Positions 1 to 10,612 of a stretch of 64,000 nt of DNA are shown here, one piece after another. The position numbers and the translations under genes were made by a program. The notes below the pieces were generated by a model. That model was not told the DNA's origin. It made no database searches and saw only the letters and a program-made list of their open reading frames with translations. Each line of letters opens with the position of its first letter. The stretch's first letter is position 1. Source of the stretch: an uncultured Burkholderiales bacterium (GTDB lineage: Bacteria; Pseudomonadota; Gammaproteobacteria; Burkholderiales; Burkholderiaceae_C); contig CAIZSE010000132.1 of assembly GCA_903935585.1 (NCBI GenBank), positions 1 to 64,000 on the forward strand. The letters are read 5' to 3'.

Positions 1-1
1 C

Positions 2-1681
2 AAAGTGTTTCCCACCCGTTCGCACACCGTGGCGGCCCAAGGTGGCATCGGCGCTTCGCTGGGCAACATGTCCGACGACAACTGGCATTACCACTTTTAC
101 GACACCATCAAGGGTTCGGACTGGCTTGGCGATCAGGATGCCATCGAATTCATGTGCCGTGAAGCGCCCAAGGTCGTGTATGACCTCGAGCACATGGGCA
201 TGCCCTTCGACCGCAACCCGGATGGCACCATTTACCAGCGTCCATTTGGCGGCCACACCGCCAACTACGGCGAAAAGCCCGTCCAACGCGCTTGCGCAGC
301 AGCTGACCGCACAGGCCATGCCATGCTGCACACGCTTTACCAGCAAAACGTGGCGGCCAAAACCAGCTTTTTCGTGGAGTGGATGGCCCTTGACTTGATC
401 CGTGACGCCGAAGGCGACGTGGTCGGCGTGACCGCCCTCGAAATGGAAACCGGTGACCTGCACGTCTTGCATGCCAAGACCGTGCTGATGGCCACGGGGG
501 GTGCAGGCCGCATTTATGCCGCCTCGACCAACGCCTTTATCAACACGGGTGACGGCTTGGGCATGGCTGCTCGTGCAGGCATCCCGCTGGAGGACATGGA
601 GTTCTGGCAATTCCACCCCACCGGCGTGGCCGGTGCGGGCGTGCTCTTGACCGAAGGCTGCCGCGGCGAAGGCGCCATCTTGCTCAACAGCAACGGCGAA
701 CGCTTCATGGAGCGCTATGCGCCCACCCTGAAAGATCTGGCTCCGCGTGATTTCGTGTCACGCTGCATGGACCAAGAGATCAAGGAAGGCCGTGGCTGCG
801 GTCCCAACAAAGACCATGTCTTGCTCAAGCTCGACCACCTGGGCGCAGAAACCATCCACAAGCGCCTGCCCTCGGTGTACGAAATCGGCGTCAACTTTGC
901 CAACGTCGACATCACCAAAGAGCCGATCCCGGTTGTGCCCACCATCCATTACCAGATGGGCGGTATCCCGACCAACATCAACGGCCAAGTGGTCACACAA
1001 AACGCCACCGATAACAACGCTGTTGTGAACGGTTTGTACGCTGTAGGCGAGTGCTCTTGCGTATCGGTGCACGGCGCCAACCGCTTGGGCACCAACTCGC
1101 TGCTCGACTTGTTGGTGTTTGGCCGCGCGGCAGGCAACCACATCGTCGACTTTGCGTCCAAGACCAAGTCGCACAAGTCTTTGCCCGCCGATGCCACCGA
1201 CCTCACACTGGAACGCCTGAACAAACTTGAAGGCCGTGGCGGTGAATACGCCCAGGATGTGGCCAACGACATGCGGGCGGCCATGCAACAGCACGCTGGC
1301 GTGTTCCGCACACAAGACAGCTTGGATGAAGGCGTGCAAAAGATCGCCGCCATCCGTGACCGCGTCAACGCCATTGGCCTGAAGGACACTTCCAAAGTGT
1401 TCAACACCGCCCGCATCGAAGCCTTGGAAGTAGAAAACCTGATCGAAGCCGCCCAAGCCACCATCGTGTCTGCCGCCGCACGCCGCGAATGCCGCGGCGC
1501 CCACACCGTGAGTGATTACGAGCGTCCAGTGGACGACCCGATCGCACCATTGGGTCGCGACGATGCCAACTGGATGAAACACAGCCTGTGGCACAGCGCG
1601 TCGAACAGCCTCACTTACAAGCCTGTGAAGCTCAAGCCCCTGACCGTGGACTCCGTGCCACCCAAGGTTCGCACGTTCTAA
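2..1681 (+). CDS. sdhA: Succinate dehydrogenase flavoprotein subunit (5' partial)
   Basis: Catalytic flavoprotein of respiratory complex II; oxidises succinate to fumarate on the cytoplasmic side of the membrane. The gene enters from the left edge, so the start and the first FAD dinucleotide-binding segment are missing. The first visible residues, KVFPTRSHTVAAQGG, contain the His that carries covalent FAD in this family. The HPTG motif, the substrate Arg region GCRGEGAIL and the C-terminal HGANRLGTNSLLDLLVFGR signature follow. The C-terminus ends normally at TAA. sdhB follows after 64 bp. Codons read in frame from base 2; the apparent GTG at base 5 is an internal Val, not a start. Confidence 0.97.
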   Translation, partial: KVFPTRSHTVAAQGGIGASLGNMSDDNWHYHFYDTIKGSDWLGDQDAIEFMCREAPKVVYDLEHMGMPFDRNPDGTIYQRPFGGHTANYGEKPVQRACAAADRTGHAMLHTLYQQNVAAKTSFFVEWMALDLIRDAEGDVVGVTALEMETGDLHVLHAKTVLMATGGAGRIYAASTNAFINTGDGLGMAARAGIPLEDMEFWQFHPTGVAGAGVLLTEGCRGEGAILLNSNGERFMERYAPTLKDLAPRDFVSRCMDQEIKEGRGCGPNKDHVLLKLDHLGAETIHKRLPSVYEIGVNFANVDITKEPIPVVPTIHYQMGGIPTNINGQVVTQNATDNNAVVNGLYAVGECSCVSVHGANRLGTNSLLDLLVFGRAAGNHIVDFASKTKSHKSLPADATDLTLERLNKLEGRGGEYAQDVANDMRAAMQQHAGVFRTQDSLDEGVQKIAAIRDRVNAIGLKDTSKVFNTARIEALEVENLIEAAQATIVSAAARRECRGAHTVSDYERPVDDPIAPLGRDDANWMKHSLWHSASNSLTYKPVKLKPLTVDSVPPKVRTF

Positions 1682-1745
1682 AGATTGTCTGGGCCGCTCA
1701 CCTCAGGTCGGCGACCCATCACCAGAATCCAACAGGAGTTAATCC

Positions 1746-2450
1746 ATGGCCCTACGTACTTTCCAGATCTACCGCTACGACCCAGACAAGGATGCCAAGC
1801 CTTACATGCAAACCATCCAGGTTGAATTGGACGGCCATGAGCGCATGTTGCTTGACGCCTTGATGAAACTCAAAGCTGTGGACCCCACCATCTCCTTTCG
1901 CCGGTCTTGCCGCGAAGGCGTGTGCGGTTCGGACGCGATGAACATCAACGGCAAAAACGGTTTGGCATGTCTCACCAACATGAACACCCTGCCCGGCACC
2001 ATCGTGCTCAAACCCCTGCCAGGTTTGCCTGTGATCCGCGACGTGATCGTGGACATGACCCAGTTTTTCAAGCAATACCACTCGATCAAGCCTTACTTGA
2101 TCAACAGCACCATCCCACCCGAAACCGAGCGCCTGCAAAGCCCGGATGAGCGTGATGAGCTCAACGGTCTGTACGAGTGCATCTTGTGCGCCAGCTGCTC
2201 CACCGCCTGCCCCAGTTTCTGGTGGAACCCCGACAAGTTCGTGGGCCCAGCAGGCTTGCTGCAAGCCTACCGTTTCATCGCAGACAGCCGCGATGAAGCC
2301 ACGGCTGAGCGCCTTGACAACCTGGAAGACCCCTACCGTCTTTTCCGCTGCCACACCATCATGAATTGCGTCGACGTTTGCCCCAAGGGTCTGAACCCTA
2401 CCAAGGCCATCGGCAAGATCAAAGAGATGATGGTCCGTCGCGCTGTCTGA
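1746..2450 (+). CDS. sdhB: Succinate dehydrogenase iron-sulfur subunit
   Basis: Electron-transfer subunit of complex II, 234 aa, the usual family length. An N-terminal ferredoxin domain carries the [2Fe-2S] cysteines in SCREGVCGSD and a later NGLAC. The C-terminal domain has CILCASCSTACP for the [4Fe-4S] cluster, CHTIMNCVDVCPKG for the [3Fe-4S] cluster, and a final Cys-containing helix. ATG start preceded by a CAGGAG ribosome-binding site seven bases upstream. The TGA stop overlaps the ATG of sdhE, so the two are translationally coupled. Confidence 0.98.
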   Translation: MALRTFQIYRYDPDKDAKPYMQTIQVELDGHERMLLDALMKLKAVDPTISFRRSCREGVCGSDAMNINGKNGLACLTNMNTLPGTIVLKPLPGLPVIRDVIVDMTQFFKQYHSIKPYLINSTIPPETERLQSPDERDELNGLYECILCASCSTACPSFWWNPDKFVGPAGLLQAYRFIADSRDEATAERLDNLEDPYRLFRCHTIMNCVDVCPKGLNPTKAIGKIKEMMVRRAV

Positions 2451-2758
2451 TGCTGGTCACGCCTTTGCTTGAAGACGCGTCTTTGATAGGCGCAGACCGC
2501 CTTGCGCCATTGAGCGAGCGGTCGCTGAGCAAGCTTCGTTGGCGCAGCCGACGGGGTCTGCTTGAAAACGACTTGTTCATCGAGCGCTTTTTCAATCGGC
2601 ACAGTTCTCGATTGACAGTTGGGCAGGCCCGCGGCATGTATGTGCTGATGGACCTGTCCGACAACGATCTCATGGACTTGCTGTTGCGCCGCAAGGCGTT
2701 GCAGCCAGAGATCAGCACCGAAGAAGTGTGCGAAGTCCTGGACATGTTGAGAGCTTGA
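2450..2758 (+). CDS. sdhE: FAD assembly factor SdhE (YgfY/Sdh5 family)
   Basis: Small cytosolic protein (102 aa) that promotes covalent attachment of FAD to SdhA. The family signature RGxxE is visible as RRGLLEND, followed by FIERFF. The start is set at the ATG that overlaps the sdhB stop (TGATG); an in-frame upstream extension would lie inside sdhB and is not family-like. Position directly after sdhB supports the assignment. Confidence 0.93.
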   Translation: MLVTPLLEDASLIGADRLAPLSERSLSKLRWRSRRGLLENDLFIERFFNRHSSRLTVGQARGMYVLMDLSDNDLMDLLLRRKALQPEISTEEVCEVLDMLRA

Positions 2759-2799
2759 CCTTAAACGGATCACACCTGGAATTACTGAGGAAACCCACC

Positions 2800-4098
<1,299 letters not shown>

Positions 4099-4118
4099 TC
4101 CGGTTCACACCCGCCCCC

Positions 4119-4144
4119 AAAGCCCGCCCCGTGCGGGCTTTTTT
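4119..4144 (+). terminator. Rho-independent terminator after gltA
   Basis: Nine-base stem (AAAGCCCGC / GCGGGCTTT) with a 5-nt loop, running straight into six T residues. It lies 20 bp after the gltA stop, so it ends the sdh-gltA transcript. Confidence 0.85.
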
Positions 4145-4170
4145 CATGGTTTCATCTTGTTCAGAGCCAC

Positions 4171-4261
4171 CTTGTGGTGGCAGTGCCGCGGCCCGCAAGG
4201 CCGATTTGCTGGCGCGAAGCGACTGATGAGGCCTTGCGGGCCACGGCGCTGCCACCACAAG
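4171..4261. repeat. Long near-perfect inverted repeat, 32-bp arms
   Basis: Left arm 4171-4202 and right arm 4230-4261 are complementary at 30 of 32 positions, around a 27-bp centre (4203-4229). The arms begin CTTGTGGTGGCAG and end GGCCCGCAAGGCC. No T-tract follows and a conventional terminator already lies at 4119-4144, so this looks like a dispersed palindromic element or a strong extra hairpin rather than the gltA terminator. No ORF is carried inside it. The rest of 4099-4349 holds only the leuC leader. Confidence 0.8.
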
Positions 4262-4292
4262 TCCCTCAAAGCTTAAGACGTCACGAGCCAGG

Positions 4293-4322
4293 GTGACAAA
4301 CAAGCCATGGGATCCGCATAAA
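4293..4322 (+). promoter_or_regulatory. Possible sigma70 promoter of leuC
   Basis: GTGACA (4293-4298) and CATAAA (4317-4322) with an 18-bp spacer lie 28 bp before the leuC ATG. Each box has mismatches to consensus, so this is a weak prediction. It sits between the inverted repeat and leuC, where a promoter is expected. Confidence 0.3.
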
Positions 4323-4349
4323 ATGGCGAGCTGCACTGAAGGAAGCACC

Positions 4350-5801
4350 ATGGCCCGTACGCTTTACGACAAGATTTGGGACGAACACGTCGTCCACACC
4401 GAAGAAGACGGCACCGCCGTCCTCTACATCGACCGCCATCTGGTGCACGAAGTCACCAGCCCCCAAGCCTTTGAAGGCCTGCGCCAAGCCGGCCGCAAAG
4501 TCTGGCGCATCAGCTCCATCGTGGCAACGGCAGACCACAACACCCCCACCACCGGCTGGGAACTCGGCTACGACGGCATCACCGACCCCGTCAGCAAAGA
4601 ACAAATCACCACACTGGATGCGAACATGAAGGAATACGGCTCGGCCGCGTTCTTCCCCTTCCTGTCCAAACGCCAGGGCATCGTGCACGTCATTGGCCCT
4701 GAAAATGGCGCCACCCTGCCCGGCATGACCGTGGTTTGCGGCGATTCCCACACCTCAACGCACGGCGCATTCGGCGCACTGGCCCACGGCATCGGCACCT
4801 CGGAAGTCGAGCACGTCATGGCCACGCAAACCCTGCTGGCCAAAAAAGCCAAAAACATGCTCATCAAGGTGGACGGTGCGCTGGCCAAAGGCCTGACGGG
4901 CAAAGACATCGTGCTGGCCATCATTGGCAAAATCGGCACGGCGGGCGGCACCGGTTACACCATCGAGTTTGCAGGTTCAGCTATCCGAGCCCTCAGCATG
5001 GAAGGCCGCATGACGGTCTGCAACATGGCCATCGAGGGCGGTGCGCGCGCAGGCCTGGTGGCAGTGGACGACAAGACCATTGAATACGTCAGAGGCCGCC
5101 TGCTTTCGCCAGGGACAGATCCAAAAACCGGCCAGTTTGTGGGTGGCGTGGAATGGGACCAAGCCGTCGCTTACTGGAAGACTCTGCAGTCTGATGCCAG
5201 TGCCCACTTTGATGCCGTCATCAAGCTCGACGCCAGCACCATCGTGCCGCAAGTCACTTGGGGCACCTCGCCCGAAATGGTGCTCGGCATCGATGGCCAC
5301 ACCCCCGACCCGGACAAGGAAAAGGACGACGTGAAGCGCGACGCCATTGAGCGCGCACTGAAGTACATGGGTCTGCAGCCCGGCAAGGCCTTGTCCGACA
5401 TCACCGTTGACAAGGTTTTCATCGGCTCTTGCACCAACAGCCGAATCGAAGACATGCGCGAAGCCGCTGCCATCGTGAAAAAGCTGGGGCAAAAGGTCGC
5501 CAAGAACGTCAAGCTGGCCATGGTGGTGCCTGGCTCCGGTTTGGTCAAAGAGCAAGCCGAACGCGAAGGCCTGCACGAGATTTTCAAGGCCGCAGGCTTC
5601 GAGTGGCGTGAACCCGGTTGCTCCATGTGCCTGGCCATGAACGCCGACCGCCTGGAACCCGGCGAGCGCTGCGCATCGACTTCGAACCGCAACTTCGAAG
5701 GCCGTCAGGGTGCGGGTGGGCGCACCCACCTGGTCAGCCCCGCCATGGCCGCAGCCGCTGCGGTGCACGGCCACTTCATCGACATCCGTCAATTCGCCTG
5801 A
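4350..5801 (+). CDS. leuC: 3-isopropylmalate dehydratase large subunit
   Basis: Large subunit of isopropylmalate isomerase in leucine biosynthesis; works with LeuD. 483 aa, a little longer than usual; extra residues lie around [19 protein letters not shown]. Aconitase-type [4Fe-4S] ligands are visible in [13 protein letters not shown] and [22 protein letters not shown] is also family-typical. The start [15 protein letters not shown] has a GAAGGA site nine bases upstream and matches the family N-terminus, so the longer in-frame upstream reading is rejected. First gene of leuC-(entericidin)-leuD-leuB. Confidence 0.97.
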   Translation: MARTLYDKIWDEHVVHTEEDGTAVLYIDRHLVHEVTSPQAFEGLRQAGRKVWRISSIVATADHNTPTTGWELGYDGITDPVSKEQITTLDANMKEYGSAAFFPFLSKRQGIVHVIGPENGATLPGMTVVCGDSHTSTHGAFGALAHGIGTSEVEHVMATQTLLAKKAKNMLIKVDGALAKGLTGKDIVLAIIGKIGTAGGTGYTIEFAGSAIRALSMEGRMTVCNMAIEGGARAGLVAVDDKTIEYVRGRLLSPGTDPKTGQFVGGVEWDQAVAYWKTLQSDASAHFDAVIKLDASTIVPQVTWGTSPEMVLGIDGHTPDPDKEKDDVKRDAIERALKYMGLQPGKALSDITVDKVFIGSCTNSRIEDMREAAAIVKKLGQKVAKNVKLAMVVPGSGLVKEQAEREGLHEIFKAAGFEWREPGCSMCLAMNADRLEPGERCASTSNRNFEGRQGAGGRTHLVSPAMAAAAAVHGHFIDIRQFA

Positions 5802-5818
5802 TTCACTGGAGACTTTTC

Positions 5819-5944
5819 ATGAAAACCATCTCGTGCCTGTTGGTCGCCTTGAGCCTGCTGGCCCTGTCGGGCTGCAACACCGTTCGCGGTATTGGCCAGG
5901 ACATTGGAAAAGCCGGTTCAGCCATCGAAAAATCAGCCAAATAA
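5819..5944 (+). CDS. Entericidin EcnA/B-family lipoprotein
   Basis: 41-aa protein with an N-terminal Lys, a hydrophobic stretch and lipobox LSGC (Cys at residue 19), so a secreted lipid-anchored peptide is expected. The mature part [20 protein letters not shown] matches the entericidin pattern (CNTVxGxGxDI). In E. coli, entericidins form a small toxin/antidote lipoprotein pair; here only one is seen, placed between leuC (17 bp before) and leuD (5 bp after). GGAGA precedes the ATG. It probably rides on the leu transcript. Family call is firm; role is unknown. Confidence 0.85.
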   Translation: MKTISCLLVALSLLALSGCNTVRGIGQDIGKAGSAIEKSAK

Positions 5945-5949
5945 TCACC

Positions 5950-6603
5950 ATGCAGAAATTCACACTTCTCAAAGGCCTGGTGGCCCCGATGGACCGCGCC
6001 AACGTGGACACCGACGCCATCATTCCCAAGCAATTCCTCAAGTCGATCCGCAAGACGGGCTTTGGACCCAACCTGTTCGATGAATGGCGTTACCTGGATG
6101 TGGGATTCCCCGGCCAGGACCCGAACAGCCGAAAGCCCAACCCCGACTTCGTGCTGAACCATCCACGCTACGAAGGCGCCCGCATCTTGCTGGCCCGCAA
6201 AAATTTTGGCTGCGGCTCATCTCGTGAACACGCCCCCTGGGCCATCGACCAATACGGCTTTCGTGCCGTGATCGCGCCCAGCTTTGCAGACATCTTTTTT
6301 AACAATTGCTTCAAAAACGGCCTGCTGCCCATCGTGCTGCCCGAAGCCGTGGTCAGCCAGTTGTTCGACGAAGTCGCTGCCTTCCCCGGCTACCAGCTCA
6401 CCGTGGACCTGGAACGCCAAGTGGTCATCAAACCCCAAGGCGAAGAAGTTCCGTTCGAGGTTCAAGCCTTCCGCAAGTACTGCCTGATCAACGGCCTGGA
6501 CGACATTGGCCTGACCCTGCGTCATGCCGACAAGATCAAGGCCTTTGAGGCCGAGCGCCTGGCCACCAAGCCCTGGCTCGCGCACACGGCGATCCACGCT
6601 TGA
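5950..6603 (+). CDS. leuD: 3-isopropylmalate dehydratase small subunit
   Basis: Small (swivel-domain) subunit of isopropylmalate isomerase; partner of LeuC. 217 aa, normal length. Family motifs: [15 protein letters not shown] near residue 20, [17 protein letters not shown] near residue 85, and an [11 protein letters not shown] segment. The start [13 protein letters not shown] matches the family and comes five bases after the entericidin stop, so translation is probably coupled to the upstream frames. Confidence 0.97.
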   Translation: MQKFTLLKGLVAPMDRANVDTDAIIPKQFLKSIRKTGFGPNLFDEWRYLDVGFPGQDPNSRKPNPDFVLNHPRYEGARILLARKNFGCGSSREHAPWAIDQYGFRAVIAPSFADIFFNNCFKNGLLPIVLPEAVVSQLFDEVAAFPGYQLTVDLERQVVIKPQGEEVPFEVQAFRKYCLINGLDDIGLTLRHADKIKAFEAERLATKPWLAHTAIHA

Positions 6604-6631
6604 AACCCTGAACCCTTTTGCGGAATACCCC

Positions 6632-7717
6632 ATGAAAATTGCAGTCCTCCCCGGTGATGGCATCGGCACAGAAATCGTCGCCGAAGCCGTCAAAGTCCTG
6701 AACGTCCTCGACCTCAAGTTCGAGATGGAAACCGCGCTGGTCGGTGGTGCCGCCTTTGATGCGTTTGGGCACCCCCTGCCCGAAGCGACCCTCAAGCTGG
6801 CCATGGCATCGGACGCGGTGCTGTTTGGCGCCGTCGGCGACTGGAAATACGACACGCTTGACCGGCCCCTGCGCCCCGAGCAAGCCATTTTGGGCCTGCG
6901 CAAGCACATGGGCCTGTTCGCCAACTTCCGGCCGGCCATCTGCTACGAGCAGCTGGTCGGCGCGTCCAGTCTCAAGCCTGAGCTGATTTCGGGTCTGGAC
7001 ATCCTGATCATCCGCGAGCTGACGGGCGACATCTATTTCGGTCAGCCACGCGGGCGCCGCATCGCCACCGATGGCCACTTTCCCGGTGCCGAAGAAGCCT
7101 TTGACACCATGCGCTACAGCAAGCCCGAGATCGAGCGCATTGCCCATGTGGCCTTCCAGGCTGCCCGCAAACGCAAAGCCGCAGGCAAAGAAGGTCGCGT
7201 GACCAGCGTGGACAAGGCCAACGTGCTCGAGACTTTCCAGTTCTGGAAAGACGTGGTCACCGAAGTCGGCAAAGAGTACCCCGACATTGCGCTGGACCAC
7301 ATGTATGTGGACAACGCCGCCATGCAGCTGGTCAAGGAACCCAAACGCTTTGACGTGGTGGTCACCGGCAACATGTTCGGCGACATCCTGTCCGATGAAG
7401 CGTCCATGCTGACAGGCTCGATCGGCATGCTGCCTTCGGCCAGCCTGAACACCAAGAACCAGGGCCTGTACGAGCCCAGCCACGGCAGCGCCCCCGACAT
7501 CGCGGGCAAAGGCGTGGCCAACCCTCTGGCCACCATCCTGAGCGCTGCCATGATGTTGCGTTTCAGCCTGAACCAGCCAGAAGCTGCCCAGCGCATCGAA
7601 GCGGCTGTGCAAAAGGTACTGGCACAGGGTTTGCGCACCGGCGACATCTGGAGCGAAGGCACCACCAAGGTGGGCACCGCGCAGATGGGTGAAGCGGTGG
7701 TGAAAGCGCTCGGCTGA
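6632..7717 (+). CDS. leuB: 3-isopropylmalate dehydrogenase
   Basis: NAD-dependent oxidative decarboxylation of 3-isopropylmalate, third step of the leucine branch. 361 aa, normal. Motifs: [12 protein letters not shown] at the N-terminus, [14 protein letters not shown] (substrate loop), [12 protein letters not shown] (catalytic Asp/metal region), [20 protein letters not shown] and [12 protein letters not shown]. The ATG at MKIAVLPGD is the family start; the open frame upstream overlaps leuD and is not used. It lies 28 bp after leuD. Confidence 0.97.
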   Translation: MKIAVLPGDGIGTEIVAEAVKVLNVLDLKFEMETALVGGAAFDAFGHPLPEATLKLAMASDAVLFGAVGDWKYDTLDRPLRPEQAILGLRKHMGLFANFRPAICYEQLVGASSLKPELISGLDILIIRELTGDIYFGQPRGRRIATDGHFPGAEEAFDTMRYSKPEIERIAHVAFQAARKRKAAGKEGRVTSVDKANVLETFQFWKDVVTEVGKEYPDIALDHMYVDNAAMQLVKEPKRFDVVVTGNMFGDILSDEASMLTGSIGMLPSASLNTKNQGLYEPSHGSAPDIAGKGVANPLATILSAAMMLRFSLNQPEAAQRIEAAVQKVLAQGLRTGDIWSEGTTKVGTAQMGEAVVKALG

Positions 7718-7759
7718 ACCCTCTGTCATGCTGTCAGGCTGGGCTCAGCTTGCATCCAT

Positions 7760-7765
7760 TACAAT
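7760..7765 (+). promoter_or_regulatory. Possible -10 box of the asd leader
   Basis: TACAAT matches the -10 consensus at five of six bases, in the leuB/asd gap. No convincing -35 is present at 17 bp. If used, transcription would begin close to base 7772, almost on the ATG of the leader peptide at 7773, making that message nearly leaderless. Confidence 0.3.
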
Positions 7766-7772
7766 TTCGTTC

Positions 7773-7874
7773 ATGTTTTACGCCCGCCTGTTCTCCCTGA
7801 ACTTTGCTGTTGCCGCCAAGGCAGTGGCTGGCGCGCGTGCAACTTCCACAAAAACCACGACCATTAAGGGCTGA
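7773..7874 (+). CDS. Thr/Ile/Lys-rich 33-aa leader peptide upstream of asd
   Basis: Short ATG-TGA frame in the 247-bp gap between leuB and asd. The peptide begins MFYARLFSLNFAVAAKA and ends ATSTKTTTIKG: five Thr, one Ile and two Lys within its last ten residues, just before the stop. These are end products of the aspartate pathway that Asd feeds. This is the layout of thrL-type attenuation leaders (established for E. coli thrABC), and paired hairpins follow the stop. It could also be an unrelated small basic peptide. No clear Shine-Dalgarno precedes it. Confidence 0.5.
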   Translation: MFYARLFSLNFAVAAKAVAGARATSTKTTTIKG

Positions 7875-7943
7875 TCAGCCTGGTTCGTCGTGCGCCCCCC
7901 CGGCCAGACGAGCCGGGCAAACAGTCAGGTCGAACACTGTTTT
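7869..7943 (+). promoter_or_regulatory. Candidate attenuator structures in the asd leader
   Basis: Several pairings follow the leader stop: palindrome GGCTGATCAGCC (7869-7880) over the stop codon; GGTTCGTC (7882-7889) with GACGAGCC (7908-7915); CCCGGC (7899-7904) with GCCGGG (7912-7917); and AAACAGT (7919-7925) with ACTGTTT (7936-7942) ending in a TTTT run. The second and third share bases and cannot coexist. Mutually exclusive stems plus a final T-ended stem are what an attenuator needs, but the last stem is short. Confidence 0.35.
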
Positions 7944-7964
7944 AAAAATTGAAAGGGCGTTGAT

Positions 7965-9122
7965 ATGAGCAAGTTAGTAGGTTTGGTCGGCTGGCGCGGC
8001 ATGGTCGGCTCGGTGTTGATGGACCGCATGACTCAGGAAAAAGACTTTGACCTGATCGAACCATTGTTCTTTTCCACATCGAATGCGGGCGGCAAAGCCC
8101 CGGCAATGGCCAAGAACGAAACCACGCTGCAAGACGCTTTCAATATCGAGCAGCTCAAGCGCTGCGACATCATCATCACCGCCCAGGGCGGCGACTACAC
8201 ATCGGCCGTCTTCCCCAAACTGCGCGCTGCAGGCTGGAACGGCCACTGGATCGATGCGGCATCGACCCTGCGCATGGAAAAAGACGCAGTCATCATCCTC
8301 GATCCGGTCAACATGCCTGTGATCAAGAACGCCTTGGCCCACGGCGGCAACAACTGGGTGGGTGGCAACTGCACGGTGTCGTGCATGCTGATGGGCGTGG
8401 GCGCTTTGTACAAAGCCGGTCTGGTCGAGTGGATGAGCACCCAGACTTACCAGGCGGCTTCGGGTGGCGGCGCACAACACATGCGCGAGTTGCTGACCCA
8501 ATACGGCACCCTGCACGCTGAAGTCAAAGCCCTGCTGGACGACCCCAAAAGTGCCATTTTGGAAATTGACCGCATGGTGGTCGCCAAGCAACGCGCCCTC
8601 ACGGCGGCTGAGACCGCCAACTTTGGCGCGCCATTGGGTGGCTCGCTGATCCCCTGGATCGACAAAGACCTGGGTATTGGCAAAAACCGGGACGAGCCCG
8701 GCTGGGGCACATCCAAGGAAGAGTGGAAGGGCATGGCCGAAACCAACAAGATTCTGGGTTTGGGCGAAGGCTTCAACTCTGCGGCCATTCCCGTCGACGG
8801 TTTTTGCGTGCGCGTGGGCGCGATGCGCTGCCACAGCCAGGCCCTGACCTTGAAGCTGAAAAAAGACGTGCCTGTGGCGGACATCGAAGCCATGATCGCC
8901 GCCGACAACCAGTGGGTCAAAGTGGTGCCCAACACCCGCGAAGCCACCGTCAAGGATTTGACCCCTGTGGCCGTGACTGGCACCATGACCATTCCGGTGG
9001 GCCGTGTGCGCAAGCTGGCCATGGGCCCCGAATACGTGGGCGCATTCACCGTTGGTGACCAGCTTTTGTGGGGCGCGGCAGAGCCGCTGCGCCGCATGCT
9101 GCGCATCTTGCTGGACGCTTGA
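7965..9122 (+). CDS. asd: Aspartate-semialdehyde dehydrogenase
   Basis: NADP-dependent reduction of aspartyl phosphate to aspartate semialdehyde, the branch point to lysine, diaminopimelate, methionine, threonine and isoleucine. 385 aa, with the Gram-negative-type N-terminus [14 protein letters not shown]. The catalytic Cys is C136 in [10 protein letters not shown], followed by [19 protein letters not shown] lies before the ATG. It follows the leu genes but is separated by its own leader, so its control is probably independent. Confidence 0.97.
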   Translation: MSKLVGLVGWRGMVGSVLMDRMTQEKDFDLIEPLFFSTSNAGGKAPAMAKNETTLQDAFNIEQLKRCDIIITAQGGDYTSAVFPKLRAAGWNGHWIDAASTLRMEKDAVIILDPVNMPVIKNALAHGGNNWVGGNCTVSCMLMGVGALYKAGLVEWMSTQTYQAASGGGAQHMRELLTQYGTLHAEVKALLDDPKSAILEIDRMVVAKQRALTAAETANFGAPLGGSLIPWIDKDLGIGKNRDEPGWGTSKEEWKGMAETNKILGLGEGFNSAAIPVDGFCVRVGAMRCHSQALTLKLKKDVPVADIEAMIAADNQWVKVVPNTREATVKDLTPVAVTGTMTIPVGRVRKLAMGPEYVGAFTVGDQLLWGAAEPLRRMLRILLDA

Positions 9123-9166
9123 TGCCCCTGCTGCACCAGAGCCCAACGGTCACACCCTGAAAAGAA

Positions 9167-10612
9167 ATGCAGCACATGCCCGTCCCCATCCGCAGCCATC
9201 AGCTCGCCAAGTATTGGGCCGTGGCTGCGGTGTTGGCCTGCGCCAGCTTGCCTGCCAAGGCCCTGACCCTGGGCCAATTTTCGGTGGAATCGGGCTTGGG
9301 CCAGCCACTTCGGGCGGCCATCGAGATCACGAACTACAAGGTCGAAGACCTTCGCAAACTCAAGGTTCAATTGGCCGAACCCGCCAGCTTTGAACAAGCC
9401 GGCATGGCGTTTCCTCAGGCCCTGAATGGCTTGCAGGCACGGCTGGAGTTTCGTGGCGATGGCAAGCCTTATATTGCGCTGATCGGGCAAATGCCCGTGA
9501 ACGATAATTTTCTGGATGTGATCGTGGAGGCGCAGTGGCCTACTGGCCGCTTGGCCATGAATTACACACTGCTGGTCTCACCTTTGGGCATTCCCAAGTC
9601 CTCTGCTGAGAAAGCCAAGGGTGATGAAACGCTTATTGCCCCCGTGGTGTCCCCCAAAGCCTTGGCACCGGTCGCGTTGGCTGAGATCGACACCCAAGGC
9701 AAAAAAGTTGAAGAAGCCATCACCGTCCGGTCTGGCGACACCGCATCCCGACTGGTTTTGCGAAAAATGCCAGCAGGTGTCTCCCTGGACCAAATGCTGC
9801 TGGCGATGGTCCGCGCCAACCCGGAAGCCTTCATCGAAGGCAATGTGAATCTCTTGCGCGAGGGCGCGCAAGTGCAGTTGCCGAACGCGCAAGAAGCGGC
9901 ACAAGTGCCTGCCGAAGAAGCCCGTCAAACCGTGATCGCGCAAACCATCGACTTTGTGGCCTACGCCAGGCGCTTGGCCCAGACCCCGATGAAGGCTTCT
10001 GCCACTGCAACCCGCGAAATGACGGGCAAGGTCGGCGAATTGCAGGCCCCTGAACAGCCGCAAAACGCACAGGACAAATTGACCCTGAGCAAACGCGAAA
10101 TCACTGTCGACAGCGCCGAAGCGCGACTGGCAGTGGAGCGCGAAATCCAGGACAAAACCGAACAACTGACCGCGCTGAAAAAGAACCTGGAAACATTGAA
10201 GTCCTTGGCGGCCGCAAGCGGCTCGTCAACAACAAGTTCCTCCGATCCATCGGGCTTGACACCGAGCCTGCCCAAGGCCGTCGCAGAATCGGCGCCCAGG
10301 TCCTTGTTGGATCAGTTCAGCAGCAACCCGTCCATCTGGGCGTGGGTGATGGCCCTTTTGGCAGGCATGGCCGCTTGGGTCTGGGTGGTCAGGCGTCGCC
10401 CTGATCCCCATGAAAGTTTGTTTGGGCCGACCAGCAGCCAGGCCAACGCCCCTACTTTGGCCCCCACCCTGACCCCTTTCCCCTCAGGCCTGCCTCCCCA
10501 GTTTGCAAACCTCGACCTGAACCTGACACCCGAACCCGCACCGGCATCTGCACCAGAATCAGAGCCCAAGCAGGCCACGCAAGCCGCCACCCCAACAGGC
10601 CCGAACCCGTGA
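9167..10612 (+). CDS. fimV: FimV-type peptidoglycan-binding membrane protein, short form
   Basis: 481 aa. Signal peptide (cleavage likely after AKA, residue 32), the FimV N-terminal domain starting LTLGQFSVESGLGQPLRAAIEI, a LysM-like region around residues 185-240 (EAITVRSGDTASRLV...), a coiled-coil-like segment about 300-350 (REIQDKTEQLTALKKNLETL), one transmembrane helix about 388-408, then a Pro/Ala-rich cytoplasmic tail. FimV family members often run beyond 800 aa with a C-terminal TPR/FimV domain; this one stops at the tail and its TGA overlaps the truA start. Expected role: polar organisation for twitching or secretion. Position between asd and truA is conserved in related bacteria. Confidence 0.85.
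   Translation: MQHMPVPIRSHQLAKYWAVAAVLACASLPAKALTLGQFSVESGLGQPLRAAIEITNYKVEDLRKLKVQLAEPASFEQAGMAFPQALNGLQARLEFRGDGKPYIALIGQMPVNDNFLDVIVEAQWPTGRLAMNYTLLVSPLGIPKSSAEKAKGDETLIAPVVSPKALAPVALAEIDTQGKKVEEAITVRSGDTASRLVLRKMPAGVSLDQMLLAMVRANPEAFIEGNVNLLREGAQVQLPNAQEAAQVPAEEARQTVIAQTIDFVAYARRLAQTPMKASATATREMTGKVGELQAPEQPQNAQDKLTLSKREITVDSAEARLAVEREIQDKTEQLTALKKNLETLKSLAAASGSSTTSSSDPSGLTPSLPKAVAESAPRSLLDQFSSNPSIWAWVMALLAGMAAWVWVVRRRPDPHESLFGPTSSQANAPTLAPTLTPFPSGLPPQFANLDLNLTPEPAPASAPESEPKQATQAATPTGPNP

Noticed and set aside
6536-9146. Antisense frames of 397 and 390 codons opposite leuB and asd
   Set aside because: They mirror well-conserved enzymes and show the biased composition of shadow frames.
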